From positions 23,511 through 87,510 of the forward strand of contig JACTUB010000013.1 in assembly GCA_015660885.1 (NCBI GenBank): a stretch of DNA of 64,000 nucleotides, written 5' to 3'. Origin of the DNA: Methanoregulaceae archaeon (GTDB taxonomy: Archaea > Halobacteriota > Methanomicrobia > Methanomicrobiales > Methanospirillaceae). Each line of letters opens with the position of its first letter. Position 1 is the stretch's first letter. Shown one piece after another: positions 9,475 through 18,626 of the stretch. A program made the translations under genes and the position numbers. The notes beneath the pieces were generated by a model that made no database searches, was not told where the DNA came from, and was given only the letters and a program-made list of their open reading frames with translations.

Positions 9475-9912
9475 TTACATCAGTCCTATCTGCTGCATCA
9501 GAGAAATCTTATCGTAGAAGAGTTTCTCCTCGATAATCTCCCCGTTTTTCCAGTGGGCAACCGTGCAGAACTCAACTTTGAACTTCTTACCGTTTGGTGG
9601 AATTACTTTGCCGTCGGGAGCGGTCATCGGCCCCTTGAATGTTCCGGTGAAATCGGCTACCGAGCAGGTCCAGTCCCCCTGCCCGAATAATACCTTGTAG
9701 GGCCGGTTCCCGACCTTGTTATCCGGAAATATTTTGAAGAAAGCTATAGCCTCTTCCCGGTGGGAAGGGCGGCTGTGCGTGGGTTGTGGCTGTCCAGGCC
9801 AGAAGACATCCACCTCTTTTGCATGTCGCTTGTCAAACGTTACCCAGTCCTGGGAGTTCCATGCATCATCCAGCGTCTGCATGAGGCGCATATTCTCTTC
9901 TACAGTTGACAT
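9475..9912 (-). CDS. SnoaL-like (ester cyclase/NTF2-fold) protein
   Basis: A 145-residue protein of the SnoaL-like NTF2 fold: helical start MRLMQTLDDAWNSQDW, then VDVFWPGQP, a substrate-pocket His (PTHSRPSHREEAI), FTGTFKGPM, and the end EEKLFYDKISLMQQIGLM typical of the family. The start at 9912 is preceded by AGGAG. The enzymatic role is not established for such proteins. It heads a minus-strand run with the CDGSH and Rieske genes, divergent from the F420H2 oxidase. Confidence 0.75.
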   Translation of the reverse strand: MSTVEENMRLMQTLDDAWNSQDWVTFDKRHAKEVDVFWPGQPQPTHSRPSHREEAIAFFKIFPDNKVGNRPYKVLFGQGDWTCSVADFTGTFKGPMTAPDGKVIPPNGKKFKVEFCTVAHWKNGEIIEEKLFYDKISLMQQIGLM

Positions 9913-10436
9913 TCTTGGTTCTCCTAACTGTTGAGACACTATGAGTGGAGGGGAAGATAAGGATTTTGTCATTGTACAAATTGTGGAGGGTTATTTTTCC
10001 GCAATGTTGAGAAAGTGACTCATTGTTTGGATTATGCAATGCAAACGGCAATCTCTCGTTACCACAAAGGTGTTGTAGACCTCGCTTTGCATTTCTATTG
10101 ACCGTTATCGATTGTAATAGGACAACACTCAATGGAGTATGGAAAAGAACCCACGATTTTGCTAATTATCGATGATTTCGAAAAAATGGAAGTTAATTGA
10201 CGATTATGACGTCTGAATTAGGTGGATTAAACAGAAAAAAACGAATGTTTTTCACACATTAGTAAATCAAGTTTTTTTGTTTAAACATCAACTAATAGCG
10301 AAGTGAGCATAAGGGAATGAGAGCGAGGACGAGTGAATATGACAAGGCCTGTTATGCTGGTTGGATGCTCCATACAGCCAGGATTATTATCCTATTAAAA
10401 AGAGTCTTCAAATAGATCCATATGTAATCCTTGGAC
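9913..10436. other. Divergent promoter region, redox cluster
   Basis: About 520 bp between the SnoaL-like gene and fprA. It should hold both promoters. A frame at 9866-10132 overlapping the SnoaL start is not convincing. I see no clear operator. Confidence 0.4.
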
Positions 10437-11660
10437 ATGAAAGCGGAATCATGTAAGATCAGCGATGGTGTTTACTGGGTAGGTACGCTCGATTGGGATC
10501 TGCGAACATACCATGGGTATACCCTGCAGGGAACAACCTATAATGCCTATCTTGTTTTTGGGAACGACAGGGTCGCCCTGATCGACAACACCTATCCCGG
10601 CACTTCCTCCCAGATGTGGGGACGGATCGCCCACGCGTTCTCCTGCGAGAAGCGGGATCTCGCGATTGATGTGATCATCCAGAATCATATCGAACGCGAT
10701 CATTCCGGAGCCCTGACCGAAGTCCATAAAAAATTCCCGAAGGCGCCGGTTTATATCACCGAGATTGGAAAGAAGGGGATCCTGAAACATTATCCCTCGC
10801 TTGCCGGAGCTGAATTCATTATCATGAAGACCGGCATGACCGTGGACCTTGGCGGCAAGACACTGGAATGCGTGGAAACTATGTTCCTCCACTGGCCTGA
10901 CAGCATGGTCACGTTCCTTCCTGAGCAGGGGATCCTCTTCTCTAATGATGCCTTCGGCCAGCACCTCTGTTACGCAGGACGATATGACCGTGATGTTCCC
11001 GAGCCCGTCCTCATGGATGCAGCAGCAAAATTTTATGGCAACCTGCTCGTGTATCCCTCAAAGCTGCTCGTGAAAAAGGTTGACGAGCTCCAAAAGATGG
11101 GTGTGCTGGAGAAAGTGCGGATGATTGCACCGGGACACGGCCAGATCTGGACGAACCCTGCACCAATTCTTTCTGCCTATACCAGCTGGGCAACAGGAGT
11201 ATGCCAGAATAAAGTGACCATCATTTACGATACCATGCACCACTCCACCCAGATGATGGCACACGCTATTGCGGAAGGGCTGATCTCCGGTGGCATGGAT
11301 GTGAAGATGTACTATCTTCATGAAGATGAGCGGAGCGAGATTGTAAAGGATATCCTGACCAGCAAAGGCATCTGTGTCGGGATCCCAACGATCCATGACG
11401 CCCCTTTCCCCAGCATCGGCGATATCATGTATTACCTGAAGGGGCTGCGGTTCGACCATACCGGCATTAAAAGGGGTGCGATCACCTTTGGTTCCATGGG
11501 AGGCAAGGGCGGGGCCATAAAGATGATTGCAGACGAACTTATTTCCGCGGGTTTCGATGTAAAGGAGCAGAAAGAATGTTTCTTTGTGCCGGATGAGAGC
11601 GAACTCGAACAATGCTTTGAGATGGGCAGAAAATTTGCAGCAACACTATCCGGGAAATAA
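10437..11660 (+). CDS. fprA: F420H2 oxidase, type A flavoprotein
   Basis: A 407-residue flavodiiron protein. The N-terminal metallo-beta-lactamase domain carries the di-iron ligand motif HIERDH (near residue 84) and further His at GHGQIW; the C-terminal flavodoxin domain binds FMN ([10 protein letters not shown]). In methanogens FprA uses F420H2 to reduce O2 to water, protecting the anaerobe. Length and order match the family. I prefer ATG 10437; TTG at 10431 is in frame and no strong ribosome-binding site separates them. It diverges from the SnoaL/CDGSH/Rieske genes, fitting an oxygen-defence cluster. Confidence 0.9.
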   Translation: MKAESCKISDGVYWVGTLDWDLRTYHGYTLQGTTYNAYLVFGNDRVALIDNTYPGTSSQMWGRIAHAFSCEKRDLAIDVIIQNHIERDHSGALTEVHKKFPKAPVYITEIGKKGILKHYPSLAGAEFIIMKTGMTVDLGGKTLECVETMFLHWPDSMVTFLPEQGILFSNDAFGQHLCYAGRYDRDVPEPVLMDAAAKFYGNLLVYPSKLLVKKVDELQKMGVLEKVRMIAPGHGQIWTNPAPILSAYTSWATGVCQNKVTIIYDTMHHSTQMMAHAIAEGLISGGMDVKMYYLHEDERSEIVKDILTSKGICVGIPTIHDAPFPSIGDIMYYLKGLRFDHTGIKRGAITFGSMGGKGGAIKMIADELISAGFDVKEQKECFFVPDESELEQCFEMGRKFAATLSGK

Positions 11661-11831
11661 TCCCGGAAGGGGTCCACTATTGGAATCTACAGATCACTGC
11701 CGGATAACGGTATCGTCCTCTTCCGGCATTCTCTTTTATTTATACAATTGTGCAGGTCTGATCGTCATACAAATTACGTTTCCCAATTTGATCATCTTTA
11801 GGAAAAAGGGAATGATATACTCTAACGATGA

Positions 11832-12236
11832 TTATTTCTCTGTCGGCTTGCCGTCGTATTCCTCTGGCCGGCCAAGTGCCTCCTGCTTTGTTTTCCGTAT
11901 AACTTTGTCCTGGTGCTCGGGTGGGGAGTATATTGTGTATAATTTGAGATTTTTGGTACTTGAAGTGTTGATTACGTTGTGCTTTGCGCCAGACGGAACT
12001 ATCACGCCGCTGCCATCCTTCACCGTATGCTTGGTAGCATCGATCATGACAACCCCTTCCCCTTCTTCGAAACGGAAGAACTGGTCAACAGTATCGTGAG
12101 TTTCCATGCCGATATCTTCCTTCGGCTTGAGGCACATCAACACGAGCTGGCTGTATTTTCCCGTGTACAGTACCCTGCGGAAATCCGTGTTCTTTTTCGT
12201 TTCTTCTTCCAGATTTGCTGCAAAACCTTTTTTCAT
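11832..12236 (-). CDS. Cupin-domain protein
   Basis: A 134-residue single-domain cupin. Motif 1 appears as ETHDTVDQFFRFEEGEG and motif 2 as VPSGAKHNVIN, supplying His and Glu metal ligands. It ends with a charged tail. Cupins of this kind are often isomerases, dioxygenases or small-molecule sensors; nothing here picks one. It converges with fprA, 170 bp away. Confidence 0.8.
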   Translation of the reverse strand: MKKGFAANLEEETKKNTDFRRVLYTGKYSQLVLMCLKPKEDIGMETHDTVDQFFRFEEGEGVVMIDATKHTVKDGSGVIVPSGAKHNVINTSSTKNLKLYTIYSPPEHQDKVIRKTKQEALGRPEEYDGKPTEK

Positions 12237-12608
12237 TTTTCTACACCTCTGATTAATTATGAATGTTACAACGTCCCTCTACATAACTCAGGAGGTTTCA
12301 TCTGTTCAGTGCCAAAGGCAATCACCGTATTGAGACGGTAACCCGAGGCAGATGCTCCCAAGATAGCATCGTGTACTTTGATTTGAAATAATTATGTATA
12401 ACTGGAATTTAACTATTGAAGCTGGTTATCGACAACGTTAATAAAGCAATTGTGTGCAGTGATGCAGGATATTACCGTTCAGTAATCCTATTCGGATGTA
12501 TGCAGGTATCACGGAGTGCGTATGCGTTTATGTTCTAAATTTTAGCTCCGTTGATGCACCCCGTCAGCACAAAAGGGCCAGATCCTTATAATAAGGAAAA
12601 TTTTTTAA
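12237..12608. other. Intergenic region between cupin and tnpB remnant
   Basis: About 370 bp including the cupin promoter and the 3' flank of the tnpB remnant. I found no clear element end or terminator. Confidence 0.35.
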
Positions 12609-13358
12609 TCATTCCAGCACTGCCAGAATATTTTCCCAACAGGTAAGATCTGTTATAGCCTGGATTGGAATACCCGAGGCGGTTTGAAGCCTGATGAGCT
12701 TCCGTAACTGTTTTTTTGATACGCGAGTAATTTTCTCCAGTTCAGTAAGCGTATCAACTGTTGTCGGTTTCCTCGTTGTTGTTGCGATATTGAACGCAGC
12801 GTTCACGTCAGCATGTGCCAGATAGCCGCAGTGGGGGCATTCGAATCGTTTGCGGGATCTTCTTCCATAATTACCGCAACGACTGCATCGTTTCGACGTG
12901 TACGCAGGGTTTACATAGATGACATTGATTCCCCGCTCGTTCGCCCGTTTCTCCACCAACCGCTGAAGGGAGTAAAACGATCCGTTATCAAAGGAGAAAT
13001 CATACAACCCCTTTACATTGTCAAGGTGAGAGTAACGTGGGGAAAAGAGCTTTTCGAATTTGATACCCGACCCGAGCGATTCTGCAAAGGAGACGATCTG
13101 CCGGGAGATTGTATTGATGGTGGTTTTGAAATTTTTCCGTTCGCGGGTTTTAAATTTTTTGAGTTTCCAGAGTTTTCCTTCTTTCCATAATTTCGTGCAG
13201 TTTTTCGATGAATGGCTGTGAAGATAGTGAATATTTTTTCCCAGTTTTATTACTTTCCCGCTAACAGGGTCGGCTGCGACCGCCACATGGCCGGTCGTGT
13301 TCAGATCAACACCGATCCAGCGGGGTGTTATGAGTGTGGCTGGATAAAATTTGATCAC
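12609..13358 (-). pseudogene. tnpB: 5'-truncated TnpB (IS200/IS605-type RNA-guided nuclease)
   Basis: 249 residues cover the RuvC half of TnpB. Seen: RuvC-I Asp in GVDLNTTGHVAV, a likely RuvC-II Glu in IKFEKLF, the zinc finger CSRCG and CPHCG, and RuvC-III Asp in HADVNAAFNI. Intact TnpB is usually 370-400 residues; the N-terminal DNA/RNA-binding part is missing. In-frame sequence upstream (RTRFTLRAFRTAV) hits a TGA at about 13380. No tnpA and no clear element ends were found. A shortened protein from GTG 13358 could be made, but guided cleavage seems unlikely without the N-terminal domain. Confidence 0.75.
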
Positions 13359-13544
13359 CTTCCCATTTCTGATAATTCAAACCGCTGTACGAAATGCCCG
13401 TAGAGTAAAACGAGTTCTGGTGCCGGGTCCTCCTTTTCAAATAGTCAATAATCAACTGATATGGAATATATCTTTTGGTCAAAAAAGGCCCGGATTAAAA
13501 AAAGAATGATTAATCATGATCTTTTACTTCCCCAATGATGCTAC

Positions 13545-15299
13545 TCAGACTATAACAATATAGGCGACCAGTGACAGCAGGAATGCCAAGAGGAGCATAG
13601 CAAGGGAAAGTGGTGCTACAAACACAAGCATTGCGTTTACTGTGCTGGCAAGCTGGGAGATCCGGTTGGAGCCAAAGACGACGATATGCTCGCAATATGC
13701 AGTGTTCCCCGCGACTTCTGATGGTGCGAGATCATCCAATGCAGCCTGGAGCGCCTGCATCACAAACGGCAGGAATTCAGAAGCCCCGACATGCATTCCC
13801 ACCGGATTTTTGCCCGTAATCGTATTTACGACATGGGAATCCGTAGTCATCACTTCGGCATGATCAACAACTTTCAGGATTTGTTCCAGCAGTACTTCAC
13901 GCATTCCTCCTGCCATATTGTTACCATCGATGAGAATATAGGCGGTGCGCTGTCCGTCGACTTCGACAACGAGGATCTGTACTCCCAGGTCCCCGAACCC
14001 CTGTTCTCTGCTGAACGGTAAAGCATGGTGACTGACGCCTATACGGAACGGGTATAGCGGAGTTGTGCGGCACTTGTCCATCGATTCCAGTGATGCCTGC
14101 TGGTACTCGGTTGCTGTCAGCGTTGCCAGGAGGACCGGAGAAGAGAGATCCGTCATGCAGTTGTGCGCATCCACTACAGCGACATGGGGGAACCAGCGGT
14201 GTCCCTCTGCCATGATGATCATACCGATCGAAAAATCAAGGTCTTCTGTCCGTTGCGGGGAACGGGTAGTCACCAGGAGAACAGTGTCTCCGAACCGCTG
14301 GTAGAGGACCTGCACGGAACCAAAAGCGAGGCGCCCCGATCTCCCGGCGACACCGGAGTAGACTATCTTCTCACGTGATTTCTGCAGTGCATCGATCACT
14401 TTATCAATTTCAGTCTCTGAAACGAGGTTGAAGTCATGGGTAGCGCACCCGTGTGCGACAAGAGTCTCGTCTTCAAAGCTGTCATGCAATACTTTGGGAA
14501 GGTTGCCCCCGCCGATCTCACCCATGGGGCCCGGGTGCAGGTTGGGGACGGTGAAAATTATTGCTTTTTCGTTTGCCCTGCGAAAAAAGAAGCTCACCTG
14601 AGGGACAAATATCTCCTCACCAATCTCCCGGAAGAAATTTTCCATGCCTTTTGAGGATCCGTCCGTCATGTGAGCGATAAATGCATTGATGAACGCAAGC
14701 CCGCGTATTTTAAATGCACGCCTGAGCGGGCGTTCTATCATCCAGATAAGGATGGCAAACCCGAGGCCGAAGACGACATGCAGTACCAGTGCAAGGATAC
14801 CGAATGATGGGGAGAAGAGGAGCATACCGGCCAGTATGCCGACACTGCTCTGGGTGAACGCAGGGACAATCATACGTGGAACCCGGTAATCGGCAATTGC
14901 TACCAGTACAAAAAGCCGGAGTCCAAAGACAAATCCCAGCGAGATAGCATAGAACAGGGGGATGAGTTTCACCGATGATGCGAGTGCAACAAACGTGATG
15001 ATAACCCCAAAGACTGTACAGGAAAGTGCGAGAAGAGCTGACCGGTTCCAGGTCATCGTTTTTCCGTTATACTCGATGATCGGTTTAGTCAGGAGAAATG
15101 CAGCAATCGCCGGAATGGTGAATGCCAGAGTACCTGAGAATGGCAGGGCTGAAAAGGGCAGAAGCACCCAAGCCCGTACACCTGCACCATCGATCAGTAA
15201 ACCCAGGATGATAATAAGGAACAGTGAGCGTTTCCATGAAGGAGCAGTGAAAATATAACGAGTAAGCTGACCGAGTTTGACATCGCCGTCCTGGGCCAT
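13545..15299 (-). CDS. DUF2070 family membrane protein
   Basis: 584 residues. The first ~200 hold six or seven hydrophobic helices, then a large soluble domain (about 200-540) with PNLHPGPMGEIGGGNLP and HHALPFSREQGFGDLG, and two final membrane helices. It matches the archaeal DUF2070/COG3356 family, of unknown function; the conserved His-Pro-Gly and Asp residues suggest a metal-dependent activity, but that is inference. Its ATG overlaps the stop of dph6, so it is translationally coupled at the end of the long minus-strand run that starts at argH. Confidence 0.85.
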   Translation of the reverse strand: MAQDGDVKLGQLTRYIFTAPSWKRSLFLIIILGLLIDGAGVRAWVLLPFSALPFSGTLAFTIPAIAAFLLTKPIIEYNGKTMTWNRSALLALSCTVFGVIITFVALASSVKLIPLFYAISLGFVFGLRLFVLVAIADYRVPRMIVPAFTQSSVGILAGMLLFSPSFGILALVLHVVFGLGFAILIWMIERPLRRAFKIRGLAFINAFIAHMTDGSSKGMENFFREIGEEIFVPQVSFFFRRANEKAIIFTVPNLHPGPMGEIGGGNLPKVLHDSFEDETLVAHGCATHDFNLVSETEIDKVIDALQKSREKIVYSGVAGRSGRLAFGSVQVLYQRFGDTVLLVTTRSPQRTEDLDFSIGMIIMAEGHRWFPHVAVVDAHNCMTDLSSPVLLATLTATEYQQASLESMDKCRTTPLYPFRIGVSHHALPFSREQGFGDLGVQILVVEVDGQRTAYILIDGNNMAGGMREVLLEQILKVVDHAEVMTTDSHVVNTITGKNPVGMHVGASEFLPFVMQALQAALDDLAPSEVAGNTAYCEHIVVFGSNRISQLASTVNAMLVFVAPLSLAMLLLAFLLSLVAYIVIV

Positions 15300-15955
15300 C
15301 AGGAAAACCCCCCAAGGACCATTTCGTGACGGTCAGAGGATGACTGGATCTCACAGGTAGTGTAGGTGATCGGCCGGGAATAAAATGGTGCATTGAGCGT
15401 GAGAGTCTCGTATTCCCCGCCTTCCCCGGCCAGGTTGATCCGGTGAATGGCAGCGACATGTCTGAGTCTCCTGATAAGGGCGTCATCGAACCGGGCCCCC
15501 AGGAAATGTTCGTCCAGCCCTTCAGCTGCCGTGACAATGATTATCGCCTCCGTGCGGTCTGCCACTTCCCTGAGCAACATCTCCGTGTCCATATGCCACA
15601 GGGGTGTAAAGAGCTGTAGACCGAGCCGGTCGGTGATTGCCTTCACGCGATCGGCCTGGTATTGGGATGCGACAGCCCCTGCGATCACGCCTTCTATATC
15701 AAGGGCGGCGAGTCCTGCTTCAAGATCAGCAAGTTCCTCCTCTTTACGTCCATGGGTAGGTATTTCAACGTACTTCATACCGGCAACCTTTGCTATGGCA
15801 GCGACAGCGTCCAGGTTTGCAGAGTGGAACATGTAAGAGTCACGGTTTTCAGGGCGGGCAGTGACCAGATATTGAACATCTTTTCCGCTGTCGATTGCCT
15901 TCTGGACAGACAGGACAGAGTCCTTCCCTCCGGAGGTGAGTGCTGCCCAGCTCAT
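15299..15955 (-). CDS. dph6: Diphthine-ammonia ligase-like ATPase (Dph6 family)
   Basis: 218 residues with the PP-loop ATP-binding motif SGGKDSVLS at residues 8-16, and the family signature GEGGEYETL near 190. Dph6 adenylates and amidates diphthine on the conserved His of elongation factor 2, the last diphthamide step. The length fits the archaeal single-domain form. Start at ATG 15955, two bases after the pfkB stop. Alternative members of this PP-loop group act on other substrates, so the exact reaction is inferred. Confidence 0.8.
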   Translation of the reverse strand: MSWAALTSGGKDSVLSVQKAIDSGKDVQYLVTARPENRDSYMFHSANLDAVAAIAKVAGMKYVEIPTHGRKEEELADLEAGLAALDIEGVIAGAVASQYQADRVKAITDRLGLQLFTPLWHMDTEMLLREVADRTEAIIIVTAAEGLDEHFLGARFDDALIRRLRHVAAIHRINLAGEGGEYETLTLNAPFYSRPITYTTCEIQSSSDRHEMVLGGFS

Positions 15956-15957
15956 GA

Positions 15958-16857
15958 TTAATCCTTCCCTGCAGCGGGTGATGCCAGGGCACCGAAAAAC
16001 TGGTGGTACCGGATCCGCATTGCGTCCCAGTCCGCAAGATGCGTCTGGCATCCGGCATGTTCCACGACGAATGAAGCGGTAACCGTACCGATTTTACAGC
16101 AGGTCAGTGGCGGATATCCCCTCATGTATGCGGAGAGGAACCCGGCACGATAGGCGTCACCTGCCCCGGTAGGATCAACAAGGGTGACGGGGACAACCGG
16201 TATGAAGTGTTCTGCACCTTCTGTATACAAGGTGCTTCCATCACCACTCATGGTAAATATTGCGGTACCTACCTGTTTAACGATTGTATCTCTCGTCGTG
16301 CCAAGTGTTGTGCACATCTGTCGTATCTCATGCTGGTTGGCAAACAGGATATCGGTATTGGCAAGGATCGTCCCGAGCTGTTCTTTGCTGTACCAGAACA
16401 CATCCTGCCCTGGATCGAACGAGGTAAACTCACTCCTCTCTGAAACCCGGCAATTGAACTCCGGATCTGCGGTCGCCATGTGGACAAAGGGAAGATGGGG
16501 AGCTTCTGAAGTGGCAAATGCTTTTGACGCGCCCCATTCGAAGAACGTCATCTGGTCACCCATATCGTCAGTGAACATGAACGCTGTCGGTGTATTCGCA
16601 TCCGGTACAACAAAGAACTGTTGATGGATCCCGATCCTTTTCATCCAGCGGTCGTACTCGCTGCCAGCAAAATCACTGCCTGTACAGGATATGAGGGTCA
16701 CCTGCTCTCCCAAAACGGCAATCCCTGCTGCGATATTTGCAGCACCGCCGCCGAAATAGATCTGCCGGTCTGTGATATGCGTCGAGCAGTTTTTCTCCGG
16801 GAGATGAGACACCCGGGAGATGTTATCTATGGCGGTATGCCCGACGATGTGGATCAT
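15958..16857 (-). CDS. PfkB-family carbohydrate/nucleoside kinase
   Basis: 299 residues. The N-terminal [15 protein letters not shown] and the C-terminal [13 protein letters not shown] with its catalytic Asp define the PfkB (ribokinase-like) family. Archaeal members phosphorylate nucleosides, ribose or fructose phosphates; no substrate is clear here. ATG overlaps the UPF0212 stop by four bases (ATGA), and dph6 follows two bases later, so it is inside the operon. Confidence 0.85.
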   Translation of the reverse strand: MIHIVGHTAIDNISRVSHLPEKNCSTHITDRQIYFGGGAANIAAGIAVLGEQVTLISCTGSDFAGSEYDRWMKRIGIHQQFFVVPDANTPTAFMFTDDMGDQMTFFEWGASKAFATSEAPHLPFVHMATADPEFNCRVSERSEFTSFDPGQDVFWYSKEQLGTILANTDILFANQHEIRQMCTTLGTTRDTIVKQVGTAIFTMSGDGSTLYTEGAEHFIPVVPVTLVDPTGAGDAYRAGFLSAYMRGYPPLTCCKIGTVTASFVVEHAGCQTHLADWDAMRIRYHQFFGALASPAAGKD

Positions 16858-17192
16858 AGTACCTGCACATCCAGCAGTTTCAGCGGCACATCCCTGAGTG
16901 CCTTTCCGACTACTGATTTTGCAATCCGTTCTGCATGCTCGGGGGATTCAGCCCGGAAGACTTTCATCTCAAGGACAAGGCCCACGAGAGCAGTGTCTGC
17001 AACGACGATCGCACTGGAAAGCGTCTCTTCACAAAAAGGACAGGTGAGAAAACCCGCCTCGACTTCCACATATTTTGCTGCAGGGTTGAGCCGCTTTCCG
17101 GCTTCGCTAATAGCAATTCCGATCGCATCGTCCAGTGATTTGACGTCGCGTATGATCCATGCCGATTCCAGTGTCACAACATAATCAGGCAT
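16854..17192 (-). CDS. UPF0212 (DUF555) protein
   Basis: A 112-residue conserved euryarchaeal protein beginning [20 protein letters not shown], with one CPFCEE metal-binding-like motif near residue 52. It matches the UPF0212/DUF555 family as I remember it; function unknown. It sits between the nitroreductase gene and pfkB with very short gaps, indicating cotranscription. Confidence 0.85.
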   Translation of the reverse strand: MPDYVVTLESAWIIRDVKSLDDAIGIAISEAGKRLNPAAKYVEVEAGFLTCPFCEETLSSAIVVADTALVGLVLEMKVFRAESPEHAERIAKSVVGKALRDVPLKLLDVQVL

Positions 17193-17204
17193 CTTTTTCT
17201 CTCC

Positions 17205-17732
17205 TTACCAGATATCCCGGTGCACATGCTCTCCTGGAGCCATCCGCCCGGTGAGCACCGATGGGGGGTGTCCTCTGCCCACCGCAAGCAGTGCGATGGG
17301 GCGGATATGCTGGGGCAGATCAAGAATTCCGCGCACTTCATTATCATCAAAAGCTCCTGTCCAGCAGGAGTGCAGTTTTTTTGCATGGGCTGCAAGCATC
17401 ATATACGTGCAGGCGATCGCTGCATCTTCCAACCCATACAGGATACCCCGTTCTCCATAGCGTGACATTGACCGGACATAGTTTGCGCACACAACAAATA
17501 TGGCGGCCGCTTGCTCCACGTGCACCTGATCGAATGCAGCCTGAGAGAGTGCAACCTTGACTTCCTCATCAGTAACTACAACCACGTCCCATGATTCAAG
17601 GTTGCCGGCACTCGGTGCGGTACCTGCACAGGTCAGGATATATTCAATTTCCTCCTCAAACAGAGGGTCGCTTTCGTATATACGAACCGAAGAGCGGCTT
17701 TTGAGAAAATCAAAGAAATCAGATGAGTCCAT
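17205..17732 (-). CDS. Nitroreductase-family flavoprotein
   Basis: 175 residues of the FMN-dependent nitroreductase fold: KSRSSVRIYES (FMN phosphate contact), APSAGNLESWDVVVV, the central AAIACTYMMLAAHAKKLHSCW, and LLAVGRGH at the end. The family transfers hydride from NAD(P)H, or in methanogens possibly F420H2, to varied acceptors. The start at 17732 overlaps the 3' end of the upstream gene by 14 bases. The frame runs further upstream without a better start. Confidence 0.8.
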   Translation of the reverse strand: MDSSDFFDFLKSRSSVRIYESDPLFEEEIEYILTCAGTAPSAGNLESWDVVVVTDEEVKVALSQAAFDQVHVEQAAAIFVVCANYVRSMSRYGERGILYGLEDAAIACTYMMLAAHAKKLHSCWTGAFDDNEVRGILDLPQHIRPIALLAVGRGHPPSVLTGRMAPGEHVHRDIW

Positions 17733-18075
17733 TTTTTTCAAGTACCTGCCACGCTTCCTGCGCAGGGGTCGTGGATGCACTAATCGCCATGGCGATCTTT
17801 CCGGATGCCTGTTCTTGCTGGTTGCTCTCGGTAAGGGAAATGGCTTCGTTGAGAAAATCGATTGCCTTTCTGAATTCTGACTGCCCGGTACTTCGGGCGG
17901 CAAACTGGAGTTCATTCCTCACCGATTCCATCAGCATCAGGAGCATTCGCCGTCCACCTGAACGTTCATTGTCTGAAAAACCTGTTAATGCAAGGCATAA
18001 CTGGGAGGATATGATGAGTTCGGACTTTGCCCGTTCACCAAACTGGTAACTCTTCACAGCTGTTGCAAGATCCAT
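17719..18075 (-). CDS. Small helical protein of unknown function
   Basis: 118 residues, almost entirely helical (MDLATAVKSYQFGERAKSEL, later RRMLLMLMESVRNELQFAAR), with no metal or membrane motif. Two close starts exist, 18075 and 18084; GGTAAGT precedes the former. It overlaps the nitroreductase gene, so it belongs to the same transcript. I do not recognise the family; the periodic helices could be a TPR-like bundle. Confidence 0.6.
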   Translation of the reverse strand: MDLATAVKSYQFGERAKSELIISSQLCLALTGFSDNERSGGRRMLLMLMESVRNELQFAARSTGQSEFRKAIDFLNEAISLTESNQQEQASGKIAMAISASTTPAQEAWQVLEKNGLI

Positions 18076-18218
18076 ACTTACCATAGATGTTGCCAATAAA
18101 AGAAAATTAGCATTAGATAAAAAATTCAGGGTTGCAGACCCGGGTATAAAAAATTCAGAGGGGTCGGGTGAACCCCATTCTATCACGGAAACAGAGGTAA
18201 CCCATTTTTTGATGTATG

Positions 18219-18545
18219 TTATCGTGAGGATTTAGCTTTGGTCCCCAGTGCAGAGACCTTTGCCCTGCGCATGTGCCTGCGAATGAGCGGGCTTGCAGTG
18301 GACTCGTTCAGGCCTGATCCTCCCGATCGGTCGCCACCGCGTCTTCCTCCGCGCTTGCCGCCACGTCCTCCGCCACGTCCTTTTGCCTCTTCATCCATAG
18401 CGTTAACTTTCTTGATATTTACGCCGGCTTTGAACCGCTGGTTCGGGCCCGGTGTTTTGAGATCGCCTTCACTTTTTGGAACAAGCCGTATCTGTCCCTT
18501 GACGCCTTTCACCTGTGCCCAGACGGTAGTACCTGTTTTACCCAT
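18219..18545 (-). CDS. DUF5350-like protein with RGG-rich segment
   Basis: 108 residues. N-terminal block MGKTGTTVWAQVKGVKGQIR with LVPKSEGDLKTPGPNQRF is conserved in methanogens (DUF5350, from memory). The middle is a Gly/Arg run with several RGG triplets (about residues 58-77), and the end SPLIRRHMRRAKVSALG is basic. This suggests RNA or ribosome contact, which is inference. Start at 18545 with GGAG upstream. It lies directly downstream of gatE, 80 bp away. Confidence 0.75.
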   Translation of the reverse strand: MGKTGTTVWAQVKGVKGQIRLVPKSEGDLKTPGPNQRFKAGVNIKKVNAMDEEAKGRGGGRGGKRGGRRGGDRSGGSGLNESTASPLIRRHMRRAKVSALGTKAKSSR

Positions 18546-18626
18546 AATTAAACTCCTTATGTAATTCTGCCGCCCCACTCATAAATGTTCGCGCCTTGAT
18601 TCAACGGCTGGGGAACAAGTAAAAAA

